Shown in pieces: positions 1-11,393 of a stretch of 64,000 bases of DNA. The stretch lies in assembly GCA_018873245.2 (NCBI GenBank), contig JAEMBT020000005.1, forward strand, positions 5,008,001 to 5,072,000. The letters are read 5' to 3'. The notes under the pieces were generated by a model. The model saw nothing but the letters and a program-made list of their open reading frames with translations, searched no databases and was not told the DNA's origin. The first letter of the stretch is position 1, and each line of letters opens with the position of its first letter. The position numbers and the translations under genes are program-made. This DNA comes from Archegozetes longisetosus. Lineage: Eukaryota; Arthropoda; Arachnida; Sarcoptiformes; Trhypochthoniidae.

Positions 1-382
1 AAAATGAGCTCTTTGAACAAAAGTGGCTCAACCAGAAATGTTTGTTTGGTGGAGCGATACATTAATTCGATAGCTAGAGGTTTATTGAGTAACTTTGGGT
101 TCCTTCCTCAAAATAATAAAATTTTATTATAATTATCAGCTCTCAAATCATCAAACTCAAAGAGAGCTCAGTTTTTTCATTTTATAATCTATTCAATCTT
201 ATCAACGAATTCAATTGAATGAATAAATTAAAGTTTGAGTAACTATAAGCATTCAATACAAATGTGATTCAAGTTTAACAGTTAAAAGAAGAATTGTTGT
301 ATTTCAAGTTGCTATGAGTTGATAAAAAGATTAATTAGTATATTTGTTGATCTCAGTATTTAGATTGAAACCAACATCATTA
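1..382. other. 5' flank of the protein 4.1 gene
   Basis: AT-rich sequence upstream of the chosen ATG. No coding exon is visible. It probably holds the promoter or 5' UTR of the downstream gene, but I see no specific element. Confidence 0.4.
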
Positions 383-3300
383 ATGGCAGAGGGAGATTCC
401 ATTGAACAGAAATCTGAAGCTTCGACTATTGAGGTGACACATGAAAATGGACCAAAAACTAAGAAGAGAAAACCAAGATCATCAAGCAATTTGACCTCTA
501 AAGAAACCACTTGTAAAGTTATTTTACTCGACGGCACTGAATATGAAATCCAAGTCAACGTGAGTTTTACATCTTTTACAGATTTAAATCTATTCTTATT
601 GTAAGCAAAATGACTGATTCACCAAAATTTCGATTTAGAGACGAACCAAAGGCGGGGACCTATTTGATAAAGTTTGTGACCATTTAAGTTTACTTGAAAA
701 GGATTATTTCAGTCTATCTTATAGAGACCACGAAGACGCCCGAGTATGTCATCCATGATGTGTACTTTATTTCAATTAAAAAATTGATATTCTTTTCAGA
801 ATTGGCTAAATTTGGATAAAAGGATCGGGAAACAAATTCAAAGTAATATTTTGAAATTGTCATAATTTGATTGACTAATCAAATGACGTTTTATTCAATC
901 AGATCTGCCCTGGATTTTCAATTTTGAAGTTAAGTTCTATCCGCCTGATCCTACACAACTGCAGGAAGATATTACCAGGTACTGGATTGAGTCAATCTAT
1001 TGAATTATAAGACTGTCTAATGTAAAGTATCAAATACCACATTGTTACAGATATCTTTTATGTTTACAAATACGGAATGACATCCTGTCGGGTCGTCTTC
1101 CATGCTCTTTCGTGACTCATGCAATGCTAGGTTCTTATTTGGCGCAATCAGAGCTCGGAGACTACGAACCTGACGAACACGGCCCCGATTACTTATCTGA
1201 ATTTCGTTTTGCACCCAATCAAACACACGAATTAGAAGAAAAAGTTTGTGAACTTCATAAACAACACAGAGGACAGACATCAGCTGAGGCTGAATTGCAA
1301 TACTTAGAAAATGCTAAGAAGTTGGCGATGTATGGCGTGGACTTACATCAAGCCAAAGATTCTGCTGGAGTTGACATAATGATGGGCGTCTGTTCCTCAG
1401 GTTTACTTGTTTATAGAGACAGATTGCGTATCAATCGGTTTGCCTGGCCCAAAATCCTAAAAATTTCATATAAAAGAAATAATTTTTATATAAAGATAAG
1501 ACCAGGTGAGTTCGAGCAGTACGAAAGTACTATCGGATTCAAATTGGCTAATCATAAGGCTGCTAAACGTCTTTGGAAGACATGTGTCGAGCATCACACC
1601 TTTTTTAGGTCAGTCTCACTTCAATCAATAGCTTTAATTCCTGTCTATTTATCATCTATTCATCCTATCATTGATACTTTGCAATAGACTTATGTCACCT
1701 GAAGCCCCTCCAAAACAAAAGCTATTTTTACCTCGTTTTGGATCAAAATTCCGATATTCTGGGAAGACTCACTATCAAACAAGAATGTCTAGTGCTCTTA
1801 TCGATAGACCTCCACTTAATTTCCAAAGAACACTTAGTAATAGAAGATTGACCACAAGGAGTATGGATGGAGGTATGTCTTGACAGTCATTAACGTTAAG
1901 CTTATGGAAGATTATAGTGTTTTATGTCTACTGGAGATTTAATTAAATTTTGCTCGAATGCATGATTGATTTTTTGCATTGTTTAATTTTTTTGCATTGT
2001 TTTATTATTTTTTTGCGTTGCTTATTACCGAATAGCTTTCGGCTATGAAAGATATAGAACCCCGATAGAACTTCGACCCGATGAAAGCAAAAGGACCACA
2101 ATGACAGGTAGGATGACATAACTGTGACTCGAAATGCTATAATGCTTTGGATCTTATACTAACCTTTTAGTTCTTTCAGCTAATTGTTATGAATTTTTCA
2201 GTTTCATATTTCGTCTTCTTTAAATTATCTTGTTCCAAGTTTCGATTGATAATTTTGGTTTTAATATTGAGTTATGTGTAACTTCAGGTCCCGCCAAAGT
2301 CTATGATTCTGACCGATCGAGTCGTGATGAAAAGGCGCGTTCAGGTACTGGTATTTCTTCAACTACTGCTACGACTCCCGAAAGCATTGGTGCTAAGACA
2401 CCTTCACTCGATTCGGGTGGTGAGGAATCCGAACGTAAACACCGAAGACCAATCGGTGGAGTGGCGGTCTTGCCTCCAATGGAAATGAAACGTATTGAAG
2501 AGCAGAGAAAAAGTCCTTTAGATAGAGAAAGAAGTCCCATCGATAGACCATCGAGTAGGAGTCCAGGTATACTTGAGAGTGAAATGATCGGAAGAATGGA
2601 CTCGAGATACAGCGATGAGGTCAGTATTGAAATTTGTTACGAAAAAATTGTTGAGATAAACTAATATATTAAGTTTGATTGAAATAATAATGTTTGTATG
2701 CATGTAATTTTATTTTTATGATGAATGCGCTCAACTGCATGACAACCAATTGGCCAAATTACGTTTTTGCGATATATTATTTTGTTAAATAAATTATGAA
2801 AAGCAGCAGCGCTTTGCATCAAAACCATCTGTAGCTACAACTACTACAAAACCGAGTGCCAGCACTACTTCGCCTAAAACTGCAGTAACACCGACTAAAA
2901 GAGAGGAATTTTTAAACGAAGCCAATAAAAATCTTTCAGAAAGTCCGATGACCAGTACTCCAAAAAGTAAACCTGCTACTCAAGCGTTTGATCTAAAGCC
3001 GGCCGGGTCTGCATATGTTAAAGAATACACTTATATTTCTGAAGATGATGTCGAAGCTCGAAGACCTTACAGTCCGAGAGAACATGGATTTAGTTATGAG
3101 GATAGACAACCTGGCAGTGCTGGAGGTAACATTTCTCCCATATCTAGGGAAGAGTTACCCTCACCTTCTGGTAAGCGAATGACTGGACTGGCGTTTACTT
3201 ACAAACCTCCAGAAAAAGAAAAAGTAACCGATAAATCACAACAAATTCAGTTTGATTCGAGTAAATCTTCACCACAATCAAAAGTATTAAGTTCTCCGGT

Positions 3301-5316
3301 CAAAGAAGTGCCTTTATATTCAAATTCAAGTACTGAACGCACAAAATTGCAAGCTAAAGATAAAGCTATGCTTGTGGGGCAAACAGTAATTACAGCTCCA
3401 AAACAGTCGAAGCTACCAGTTAAATCCTCTCCAACTATTGTTAATTTGGAGAGAAGTGATTCTAAAGATAAGCATAGGTCTAAAGAAAAGACAGCATCAC
3501 AAAAATCTTCAAAATCAAAATTGCAAACATCACCGAAATCAATAGAAGCCTCAGAAGCAGCTACAGGTAGAACATCGCGACAGTCGAAGGATTCGAAATT
3601 AGAATCTAGTTCGAGTTCAGTTTCGATCTCATCAGGCAGCTCTATGGATGAGTACGAGAAAGAGACTGTTAAACAAGACCCAACTATAACCGCAACTCCT
3701 GTCAAATCTGCTGATAAGTCTGGTTCTCAACAAAAAGGCAGCAAAGCTGACAAATCAAATATATTTGATAGAAGTAGAATAGTTAGTTCACAGCCCAGTG
3801 GTCCAAAGATAACGCATGCCAGTAGAAAGAGAGTGGTGACTAACGCTGATGGAACTGTTGAAGAAATGGAAGAAATACTAGAGCCTGGTATTGTTGGATC
3901 TATATCTACTTCCAAACCAGTAATTATCGGTGTCGTGCCATCCTCTGGAAGTAAAACTCGTACTTCGACTTCTGAATCGGTATTACAATTGCACAAATGA
4001 TAAATTGCTCTGAAATTTGGGCACAACTGTTGCGCACACTCTGTCTTTGCTGCAAACGCTTTCACTTTAATACTAGTTCTGCTTCCCTTATAACTGACAA
4101 ATACTTAGCTTGACTTGCATTAATCACTTGCATTGATTTGTTTGATTTTCTAATTGATATTTACGAATAATTTGCAGATTTATGAGAAGTCTAAGAAGCA
4201 GCAAAGATCACCACAAACTGGTTATCCGAATGTTCAAGAAGTTTCAAAGTCAGCGTCATCTTCAATATCATCATCTTCTAAGAAGCATACAACCGGTGAA
4301 GAGTTCGGACATGATTCGGATAAAGGCATTTACTCATCAAAGAAGACGAGCACAACAGTGCAAGAAGAGAAATCGATGACAAAACAGTTGTCGCAAAACA
4401 CACGCTTAATAAGTGGTACTCTTGACGAAGTGGCACCTATTGTAAAGACAGAAAAGATCAAATATAATCCTACTGTCAGTGCTCAACAAAGTCCTCTCCC
4501 AACTAAATCTGTTCCTGTTATTGCTACTGAAACTAGAAAAGTAGCCTATACTGAAACGAGGGTAACTTTTGTTCATTGTTCATTTTTATTAACTTAGTTG
4601 AATGATTCAATTCTATGAAAACATGCGATTTGGTATCAATTGAGGATATAGTTTAATATAGAATATAAGTTGTATAACTAATTGGCATTCAATTTTTTAT
4701 AGCCAACATCGAAGCAATCTTCAACTTCTCGAACTTCACCCGTACCTACATCCGCATTAAACCTAAACACTGTAACACCGCCTCCACCGCCACAATTCGC
4801 TAATGACAATAGTCCTGGAACTTCACCAACAAATAGTGGAATTCCTCCTATCGGTGATGTCGTTAGCTCTCAAACTATTTCATCGAAAACAAGAACTGTA
4901 GAAACAATCACGGTATGAAAGCTTGTCTGCGTTATCGAAAGTTAGGCCTTAGTTGGTATTATTTTGCTTGATTTCGATTTTGATTTTCGCTCACTTTCAA
5001 TTACGCTTTTGATTATTTTGTTTTACTTGGCTTAAGCGAAGTGATTTCATAGATTTTAGTTGAAATTTGCTTTAGATAAGCAAAATAAAACTAGTTTTAG
5101 TTGATTTCTAATCGATATGAATTTTCGAATTAGTATAAAATGGAAAAGGATGGGGTGGTAGAAACTCGAGTAGAACAGAAAATAACAATTCAAAGTGATG
5201 GCGATCCTATTGACCACGATCGAGCATTAGCTGATGCCATACAAGAGGCAACAATGATGAATCCGGACATGACTGTCGAGAAGATCGAAATTCAGCAGCA
5301 GTCATCCATTCAATAA
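383..5316 (+). CDS. cora: Protein 4.1 / coracle (FERM-domain membrane skeleton protein)
   Basis: Band 4.1 proteins link transmembrane receptors to the spectrin-actin cortex; in arthropods coracle acts at septate junctions. Exons that join in phase: 383-559, 639-743, 800-842, 903-978, 1051-1608, 1688-1872, 2036-2107, 2288-2619, 2804-3979, 4178-4561, 4703-4912, 5134-5316, about 1166 residues. Residues about 43-322 are a full FERM domain, with family signatures [39 protein letters not shown] and KISYKR. The FERM-adjacent region follows (exons 6-7). A long Ser/Lys/Thr-rich, probably disordered linker (mostly exons 8-9) leads to the 4.1 C-terminal domain (exons 11-12), which includes TVETIT and ends ...[12 protein letters not shown]. 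The start is the ATG at 383, giving [10 protein letters not shown]. Exon 9 could also read through to a stop at 4000, but the GT at 3980 joins exon 10 in phase 0. AATAAA lies near 5698. Family assignment is firm; orthology to coracle rather than another 4.1 paralogue is inferred. Confidence 0.95.
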
Positions 5317-7130
5317 ATTTCATTCATAACTTCATTTCGATGTCAGCTATCATTTTTCCAAAAACAATTAATGCCTATTTTATGACTTGTTGTATTCCCT
5401 TTCAAAGGCAACTTTGTTTCTATTTGTTTCGCATTTTCGTTTTCATACAACTGTTTTTTATTTGCATTTTTTGACACATAAAATATACATTTTATTGATT
5501 TTACTTTTATTACTTCTTATTATTATGCTTTGTGCCACGCATTCTAATGTTTCAAAATTAAGATTGTATTTAATTTTCATAATGAACTTTCACTTCTTTG
5601 AAATCTGTTTGAAAAGATTGTCTCTAAATTGATTGAAAAGTATATTAAGATAATTTATGTGCTATTTTTCAGATGATAGCACTTATTAATTAAATGAAAT
5701 AAATTGCGATTAAAGGCTCAAGAAATAAACGCTGTTATGATTTATAGATTGATTATATGGTGATGGAAAATGTATTTTATGTTAATTACGATCACTAAAT
5801 CTATAATATTGTATACTTTTAATTCTTTATTGTTTGCATTTCTCTTTGGATTCGGTTCACTACACTTTTTGCATTTATAAAAATTATTGTATTAAAAGAG
5901 ATAATATATAAGTTATATTAAGAATATATATCAAAATTAATTCATCTTTAATTCTAGTGACGATTATAACTCCTTTAAGTAAAGCAATAGAAAAGATAAG
6001 TAAACTGTTGATCACTAAACCAATTTGTTTGTTCAAAATGCAAGTATCTTATGTTCGAAATTTTCAGAAGAGTTATATGTTTTTTCAAGATCGGGTCTCG
6101 GTTTGATTCGATCATCTACAAGTTTACATCAATTGTCTTCAGTTAAGAATACATTCAATATTATGATCTGACAGCAAACTATATAAATGTTTGCATTTGA
6201 TTCCAGTAACTATTAGTCTTATACTGTATAAAGTATTATATTTTATTTAATTGTTGGATCAATAGTTAACTGAAGAATAAATAAAAATGTATCGTTTGAA
6301 AAAACGAATTTATAAATAACTGATTCGATAGTGACTATAAAAGTTGCAACAATGTTTAGACTCTAGGTAGCCGTTTAGAATATAACTTCGAAACTTGAAA
6401 AGAAAGCCAAATCGATTAAGAGTGTCAGAGTAAGAATTTGCAGTAGAAATGGTAACATAAGAATATCATGTAAATCAGGATGAAACATACAGTAAATTCT
6501 GTAGATAAACAGAAAATAAAAAGCAGGAAAATGAAGGCAAAATCAAATGAAACGAAAAATGACAAAAAAGCGAAAATTGAGATATGGACTGCTGCTAAAG
6601 AGCAAAATAAAAAGATGGTTCGAATCTCTATCAGAAAGAGGTTGTGGAGTTACACGAACAATTGGGATTTGTCTTAGTTTCTGTTGATTCTACCATTGAT
6701 CAAATTAGTTTTATTGGGGTTCGTTGTTTTACTAAAGTAAAAGTTAATTTCAAATATTTGGCAATTTTTAAGAAGACTTGAAAATTAAGTGAAAGATGAA
6801 GCACTTGTTCAATTTCTATTATTTCTAATGAGATATTTTTTGGGAGGAATCACAAAAAACTTGTTTGCAAACTTTTCATGTAAAGTAAATGATTTGTAAA
6901 GTAAAGTAAAAGTATAGTTGAAAGTAACAATAATTGCAAAGTATAAACTATGGCATGAGATTTAAGATTTATTAAAGTTTTTAAGGTATATAGCACGCGC
7001 TTCATTCATACGCAATACAAACATTGAAACATCAATCGAACATCTAGTATTTAGTCATTACCTTCGAAAAGTAGTTAATTAGACAAGAAACTAATCGTGA
7101 GACAGCAGCTATCGCAAAAAGTTATAAGCA
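5317..7130. other. Intergenic, no gene seen
   Basis: This contains the 3' UTR of the 4.1 gene (candidate AATAAA near 5698) and the upstream region of the membrane-protein gene. A Lys-rich 65-codon ORF at 6480-6677 has no supporting features. No repeat or RNA gene stands out. Confidence 0.5.
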
Positions 7131-8426
7131 ATGAATTCGATGTTATGGTGTGTTATAATTGGATTATTATTGCAGTTGTTAGATATGGTTAAATGTCAAC
7201 CAAACTTATGTCAAAATCCAAGAATCGATTCAATCGCCTATATAGACGACCAGAAGATGTACTTTTTCACGAGTGGCGGATATTATTGGATTGTCAAAGA
7301 AAACGAGTTTCCTCCACCGGTAGAAAAAGCGAAACCACTTCCACATGGGTTTAAGATCGGCGAAGCAGCCGTTTATAAGAACACTCTGAAGGCATGTCAA
7401 AATGCAAACACAGCTGGAGCTAAACTTGAAGAGCAAGAGATCCATGTAGTGGAGATGGTGGGATCCATCAATCGAATAATGGCTTTCGACTTGAGAAGCT
7501 ATGAATGGAAAAAACCGATTGATTACAATGAGGATCATAGTATAGGAGTGGCACAAATTGACTGGACTAAGAACATCGACGCCATGTTTGCGTACGGAGC
7601 TACGGAGATATATGTCGTACAAAGGGAATACTATGCGGGTATCGACTACAAACCCCAATGCGAAGACCCGACCAAATGGGCAACAAACCTTAAACGACAA
7701 ATGAGCACTGATTTCAATACTAAGGACCCGATCTTTGCGTTTACGGTAGTCAAAAATAGAGACTTACTTATGTTTCAGGACAATGATATATATTATTTAG
7801 TTGAGATCAATACTGATCTATCGAAGGATGGTAAATTTAGTACAACCAAAAAAGGAGCTGATAAATCAATCGCAAAGGACTTCTTCAAGTTTGATAACAA
7901 ATGTACTGCTCCACCAACCTTTTTTTCGTCAACTGCTTCTACTATTGACACTTCCGAACCACCGTTAGAGATATCATCTAAAGACACAGAACCAGGCGAG
8001 GCAGCTGAAGAAAAATCGAGTTCCAATGAAAAAAGAGGTGGACTCTGGATCATAATTGTAGTCATATCCGTGATGGTCGTAATCATTGTCATTGCTCTGA
8101 CCACTTTTATGGCAATGCGTAAAAAGAAACCAAATGCAGACTCGGGCCCAGAAACAGGAAAGGAATCTGAAGGTACAGCAGCTATTGGTGAGGGTGGTGC
8201 CGCGGGTACGGTTCAGGCCAAAAGCTCAGTTTACGGTAAGGCTAGTAGTGGCTCCAAAGCAGGATCCCAAGTGAGTCCAAGTCAAACAAGTTCGAAACTT
8301 GGCACCAATTCTGTTTTGAGCGGAATGAGTCCTTCAAAAATGTCGGTTCGATCAAAGACATCGAATATTCCGAGTCTGATGACAACTAAATCAAGTACTC
8401 CCTCAAAGAGTGGTACTGATAAGTAA
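7131..8426 (+). CDS. Type I single-pass membrane protein with hemopexin-like ectodomain
   Basis: One uninterrupted reading frame of 431 residues. Residues 1-22 are a signal peptide (hydrophobic core IIGLLLQLLDM, probable cleavage after VKC). The ectodomain repeats a hemopexin-blade-like pattern of hydrophobic-Asp-Ala followed by an aromatic/Tyr cluster: IDSIAYIDDQKMYFF and YYWIV, then IDAMFAYGATEIYVV with REYY, then PIFAFTVVKNRDLLMF with IYYLVE. Cysteines near both ends (CQNP and CTAPP) could close the propeller. A Ser/Thr/Glu-rich stalk precedes a transmembrane helix at about 305-330 (LWIIIVVISVMVVIIVIAL), then a basic stop-transfer (RKKK). The tail of about 100 residues is rich in Gly, Ser, Thr and Lys and probably disordered. 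No catalytic domain is visible. Topology is well supported; the hemopexin-like call rests on pattern only, and ligand and function are unknown. Confidence 0.85.
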   Translation: MNSMLWCVIIGLLLQLLDMVKCQPNLCQNPRIDSIAYIDDQKMYFFTSGGYYWIVKENEFPPPVEKAKPLPHGFKIGEAAVYKNTLKACQNANTAGAKLEEQEIHVVEMVGSINRIMAFDLRSYEWKKPIDYNEDHSIGVAQIDWTKNIDAMFAYGATEIYVVQREYYAGIDYKPQCEDPTKWATNLKRQMSTDFNTKDPIFAFTVVKNRDLLMFQDNDIYYLVEINTDLSKDGKFSTTKKGADKSIAKDFFKFDNKCTAPPTFFSSTASTIDTSEPPLEISSKDTEPGEAAEEKSSSNEKRGGLWIIIVVISVMVVIIVIALTTFMAMRKKKPNADSGPETGKESEGTAAIGEGGAAGTVQAKSSVYGKASSGSKAGSQVSPSQTSSKLGTNSVLSGMSPSKMSVRSKTSNIPSLMTTKSSTPSKSGTDK

Positions 8427-9000
8427 TTGAGTGCTCTTAAGTCGTTCGTGTCTAAGAAGTAAACTATTGAATCACTTCGTTCAACAAAATCTAAATTATA
8501 TTTAAAAATATTGTTTTTAGTTTATTAAATAGATTTTGATTTGTAATTAACTTTTCTTTAAAAAATTTTTCTAAATCTCACTATTAATTAGATGTTTATT
8601 CCAAGTAAATATTTTATATCTATATTAAGACTTTTTGTAATAAAAGTTAGCTAAAGTTAAGTTCATTATTCAAAGTTAAACATTCAAATGTTAATACAAT
8701 CTAAAAGCGAGATCAGGTTTGATTCAAATTGAAAATTCAAACTATTATTTCACTAGATTTCGATTAGAAAAGCTTGAACTAATTTCAAACATGATTGTTT
8801 TACGATAAGTTTAAGAGAAATCAATAAATTGCCACAAATTATAAAACTATTCAATCATTTATTGGGATAAGTTTTTGTTAACAAGTAGATAACTGCCAAT
8901 AAATAAGATCTAATTAAAACTTTTGATCACATAGGACAATATGAGAGTTGAATATTTGGTTCTATTAGTCTAAATGTTGATTTGACTAGTTTTTGAGAGA
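8427..9000. other. Convergent intergenic / 3' UTRs
   Basis: AT-rich spacer between two genes that end towards each other. AATAAA-type signals lie near 8638 and 8823 on the plus strand, and TTTATT (minus-strand AATAAA) near 8858. No coding potential is seen. Confidence 0.5.
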
Positions 9001-10572
9001 TCAGTTGGTGTGATCAGATGCTAGTTTGATAATGACAGGTTGTATTTGATCGCTAGTGATTTTAATGCAAGCAGTCGAGTTATTCGTTGCTGCGTAATGT
9101 GAACTCGAGAAGACAGTGACTACTTTGCCGCCAAAATGAAACTTAAAGCCTTGCTTAACGTTTTCGTGACCTCTTATCAAATAAGTCAAATTATTCACGT
9201 CGAAGAAGTGATCGACAGCTAATTCTGTGTAATAAAATCCAGTAGAACGCCTTCTGTTCACAATGAATCCTACATTTTTTTCTTTGAGCAATTGACTAGT
9301 TCTTCTGTTAAAAGTGGTCATACTGTCGATCGGGTCGTTCCACATCAGTTCATGAGCTCCCGGAGACTCGACATCGGGCTGGACTAAGGGTTTAGGGATC
9401 GACTGAATATCTGCTAATGTTGTGATCGATTTGGGAACTCCTCCGTGACAGCAAAAGACTCCTTCGTCAACAACTGCTGCAATCGGTAGTCTTTCAAAAC
9501 ATTGGTTGATTTGATCCCAAATCTGACTTCCAACTACGTTTCCATATTTTTTATGACATTCCTTATAAAACGTAAAACTTTTATTAATAGATCTGACCTC
9601 ATGGTTGCCTCGAATTAAAATAAAACTTCCGGGTTTTATCAATTTCAGTAAAAATAAGTAAACAGAAACTTCAACGCTATGTTGTCCACGATCGACATAA
9701 TCGCCTAAAAATAGATAATTACTGTCTTCTAACGATTTTTTGCCTGATTTCCAAAACAAGTTCTCGTAATCGTATAAGTCTTGAAGATTTCCATGGATGT
9801 CTCCGAAAGCAAAACTTGGCGATTGAACGAAAACAACTCGCGGTTCTTTATCTAATATTTCTGAATTAAGTCTTTTACAGAGTTTTGGTATTACATCAGG
9901 TAAGTATTGATTCAATTTCTGACTCAAAATTTCTTTTTTTGCTTCATCCGTTTCCCCGAAGCGTTGTCTTGAGTACTGACGCAGTCTTTCGATCACTTCT
10001 ATCGGATTGAAAGTCAAATCAGTGAGTAATTGGTCACAATATATTAAAGGTTTTTCTCTTGTATTCCTATTAATATCTGACAAACTAATATCTTTGACTC
10101 TATTCTCGAGAGCTATCGTTTGCCAATCATCCGGTCCTTTGATTCGACACTGACCCGATTCATGTTCACTTGAATCAAATTGTTGACCAAGAGTCCAACC
10201 ATTGAAAGCAAAATGTTGTCCATGAGTACAATCAATCAAAAGGGTTGGACCATTTCCGACATTCAATTCGTATGAATTGTCGTGACTTTTGACGAAAAGC
10301 TGGTATTCCTGGTGACTAGAACCCAAAAATATAATCCAATGGTCACTGTTTAAACAATTGAACTGTTGATTGGATTCAAGTTGAGTGACAGTGAACGACG
10401 AAGCTGAAATAGTGAATACATTTTTTTCGTTTGGAATCACTGTTTCTAATATAACTGGACCTTTTATTTTCAAGTTTGCCTTATCTTCGATAAATATCAA
10501 ACAATTGATCAACGGCTTTGGTAAATCTGCTGATTCTATTGACGCGCTGTCTTCTGTTTCGTGATTTGCCAT
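9001..10572 (-). CDS. Divergent PPP-family Ser/Thr phosphatase with novel N-terminal region
   Basis: Intronless frame of 523 residues from the ATG at 10572. Residues about 245-515 are a PPP metallophosphatase domain with the metal-binding and catalytic motifs in order: GDIHG (257-261), GDYVDRG (290-296), RGNHE (321-325), CHGG (H376), RGHE (H469) and SSSHYA (490-494). Such enzymes remove phosphate from Ser/Thr using two metals. The domain departs from PP1, PP2A and calcineurin: RGHE replaces the usual RAHQ/RSHE, and SSSHY replaces SAPNY. The first 245 residues match no domain I know; they contain Cys, aromatic and Gly patches (HWIIFLGSSHQEYQLFV, NGWTLGQQF) and no EF-hand or TPR repeats. All key catalytic residues are present, so it is probably active. 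Lack of introns could mean an old retrocopy, though two neighbouring genes are also intronless. Substrate unknown. Confidence 0.9.
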   Translation of the reverse strand: MANHETEDSASIESADLPKPLINCLIFIEDKANLKIKGPVILETVIPNEKNVFTISASSFTVTQLESNQQFNCLNSDHWIIFLGSSHQEYQLFVKSHDNSYELNVGNGPTLLIDCTHGQHFAFNGWTLGQQFDSSEHESGQCRIKGPDDWQTIALENRVKDISLSDINRNTREKPLIYCDQLLTDLTFNPIEVIERLRQYSRQRFGETDEAKKEILSQKLNQYLPDVIPKLCKRLNSEILDKEPRVVFVQSPSFAFGDIHGNLQDLYDYENLFWKSGKKSLEDSNYLFLGDYVDRGQHSVEVSVYLFLLKLIKPGSFILIRGNHEVRSINKSFTFYKECHKKYGNVVGSQIWDQINQCFERLPIAAVVDEGVFCCHGGVPKSITTLADIQSIPKPLVQPDVESPGAHELMWNDPIDSMTTFNRRTSQLLKEKNVGFIVNRRRSTGFYYTELAVDHFFDVNNLTYLIRGHENVKQGFKFHFGGKVVTVFSSSHYAATNNSTACIKITSDQIQPVIIKLASDHTN

Positions 10573-11393
10573 TAGATTTGATCCTAGACTTGTTTGACTT
10601 GCAGTCGATACAGAATTAGTTGAATTTTGTATTTGAAACTACTCAACAATACATTATATTTTATATTTTTGTAATTTTCATACTAGAGATTATTTAGTCT
10701 TTTGTTGTAATCTAAACTATTTTTTGATTCTACGTCTTAACTTCAGTAAAGATTATACTTGCAAAAATATTCACTTTAACTCCACGATTAGCTTAAGTTT
10801 ATGATTAAGATTTCATTTAACGTTTTGGGTGTATTTTAATTAAGAGCATAACTTCATTACGTGAAAGATCAAGCTTTTAGTTTATTCAAACTTTGTCTCA
10901 CACAAATTCTACTCCTGAGAAAATTTAGACATCTCTTGAAACTTTTAAGTTTCCGCAAGATCTTCCATAAAAATACAAATATCAGATTTAGATCCATCCA
11001 AAATGATCGCAATTCATATACGACGACTGACCAACCGAATCAATAATTCTAACGATTCAATAAGTCCACATCAAACTAATAGCAAAATCACTTTCAAATC
11101 TTTGTCACTTTATTTCGATTATGCTTTATACTGAAATTGGGGCCAAAAGTTTTACAAAAGCCAGTCTCTCTTTCAAATGCAGATCAGATTTAGGTAAAAA
11201 TTTTGTCAATTTATACAAATTCTATCATAATTATACCTGAATAACAATTCGTTTCACAAATAAATGAACAAAAATTTTATTGTTGCACAAAAAGCTTACA
11301 AATTTTTTAAGATAAGAATTTTTCAAACTTAAAACTCAATACAGGCGACTTTCACTTTGTTTAAATTTTGCTTTAATTGATGGCATCTGAGTA
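10573..11393. other. Spacer between two minus-strand genes
   Basis: Holds the 5' flank of the phosphatase gene and the 3' UTR of the P5CR gene (minus-strand poly(A)-like TTTATT near 11277). A 61-codon plus-strand ORF at 10861-11046 looks like chance. Confidence 0.5.

Noticed and set aside
3727-4065. Minus-strand ORFs opposite the 4.1 gene linker
   Set aside because: Antisense shadows of the Ser/Lys-rich linker codons.
6480-6677. 65-codon Lys-rich ORF
   Set aside because: Composition is that of AAA-rich DNA; there is no domain, signal or splice context.
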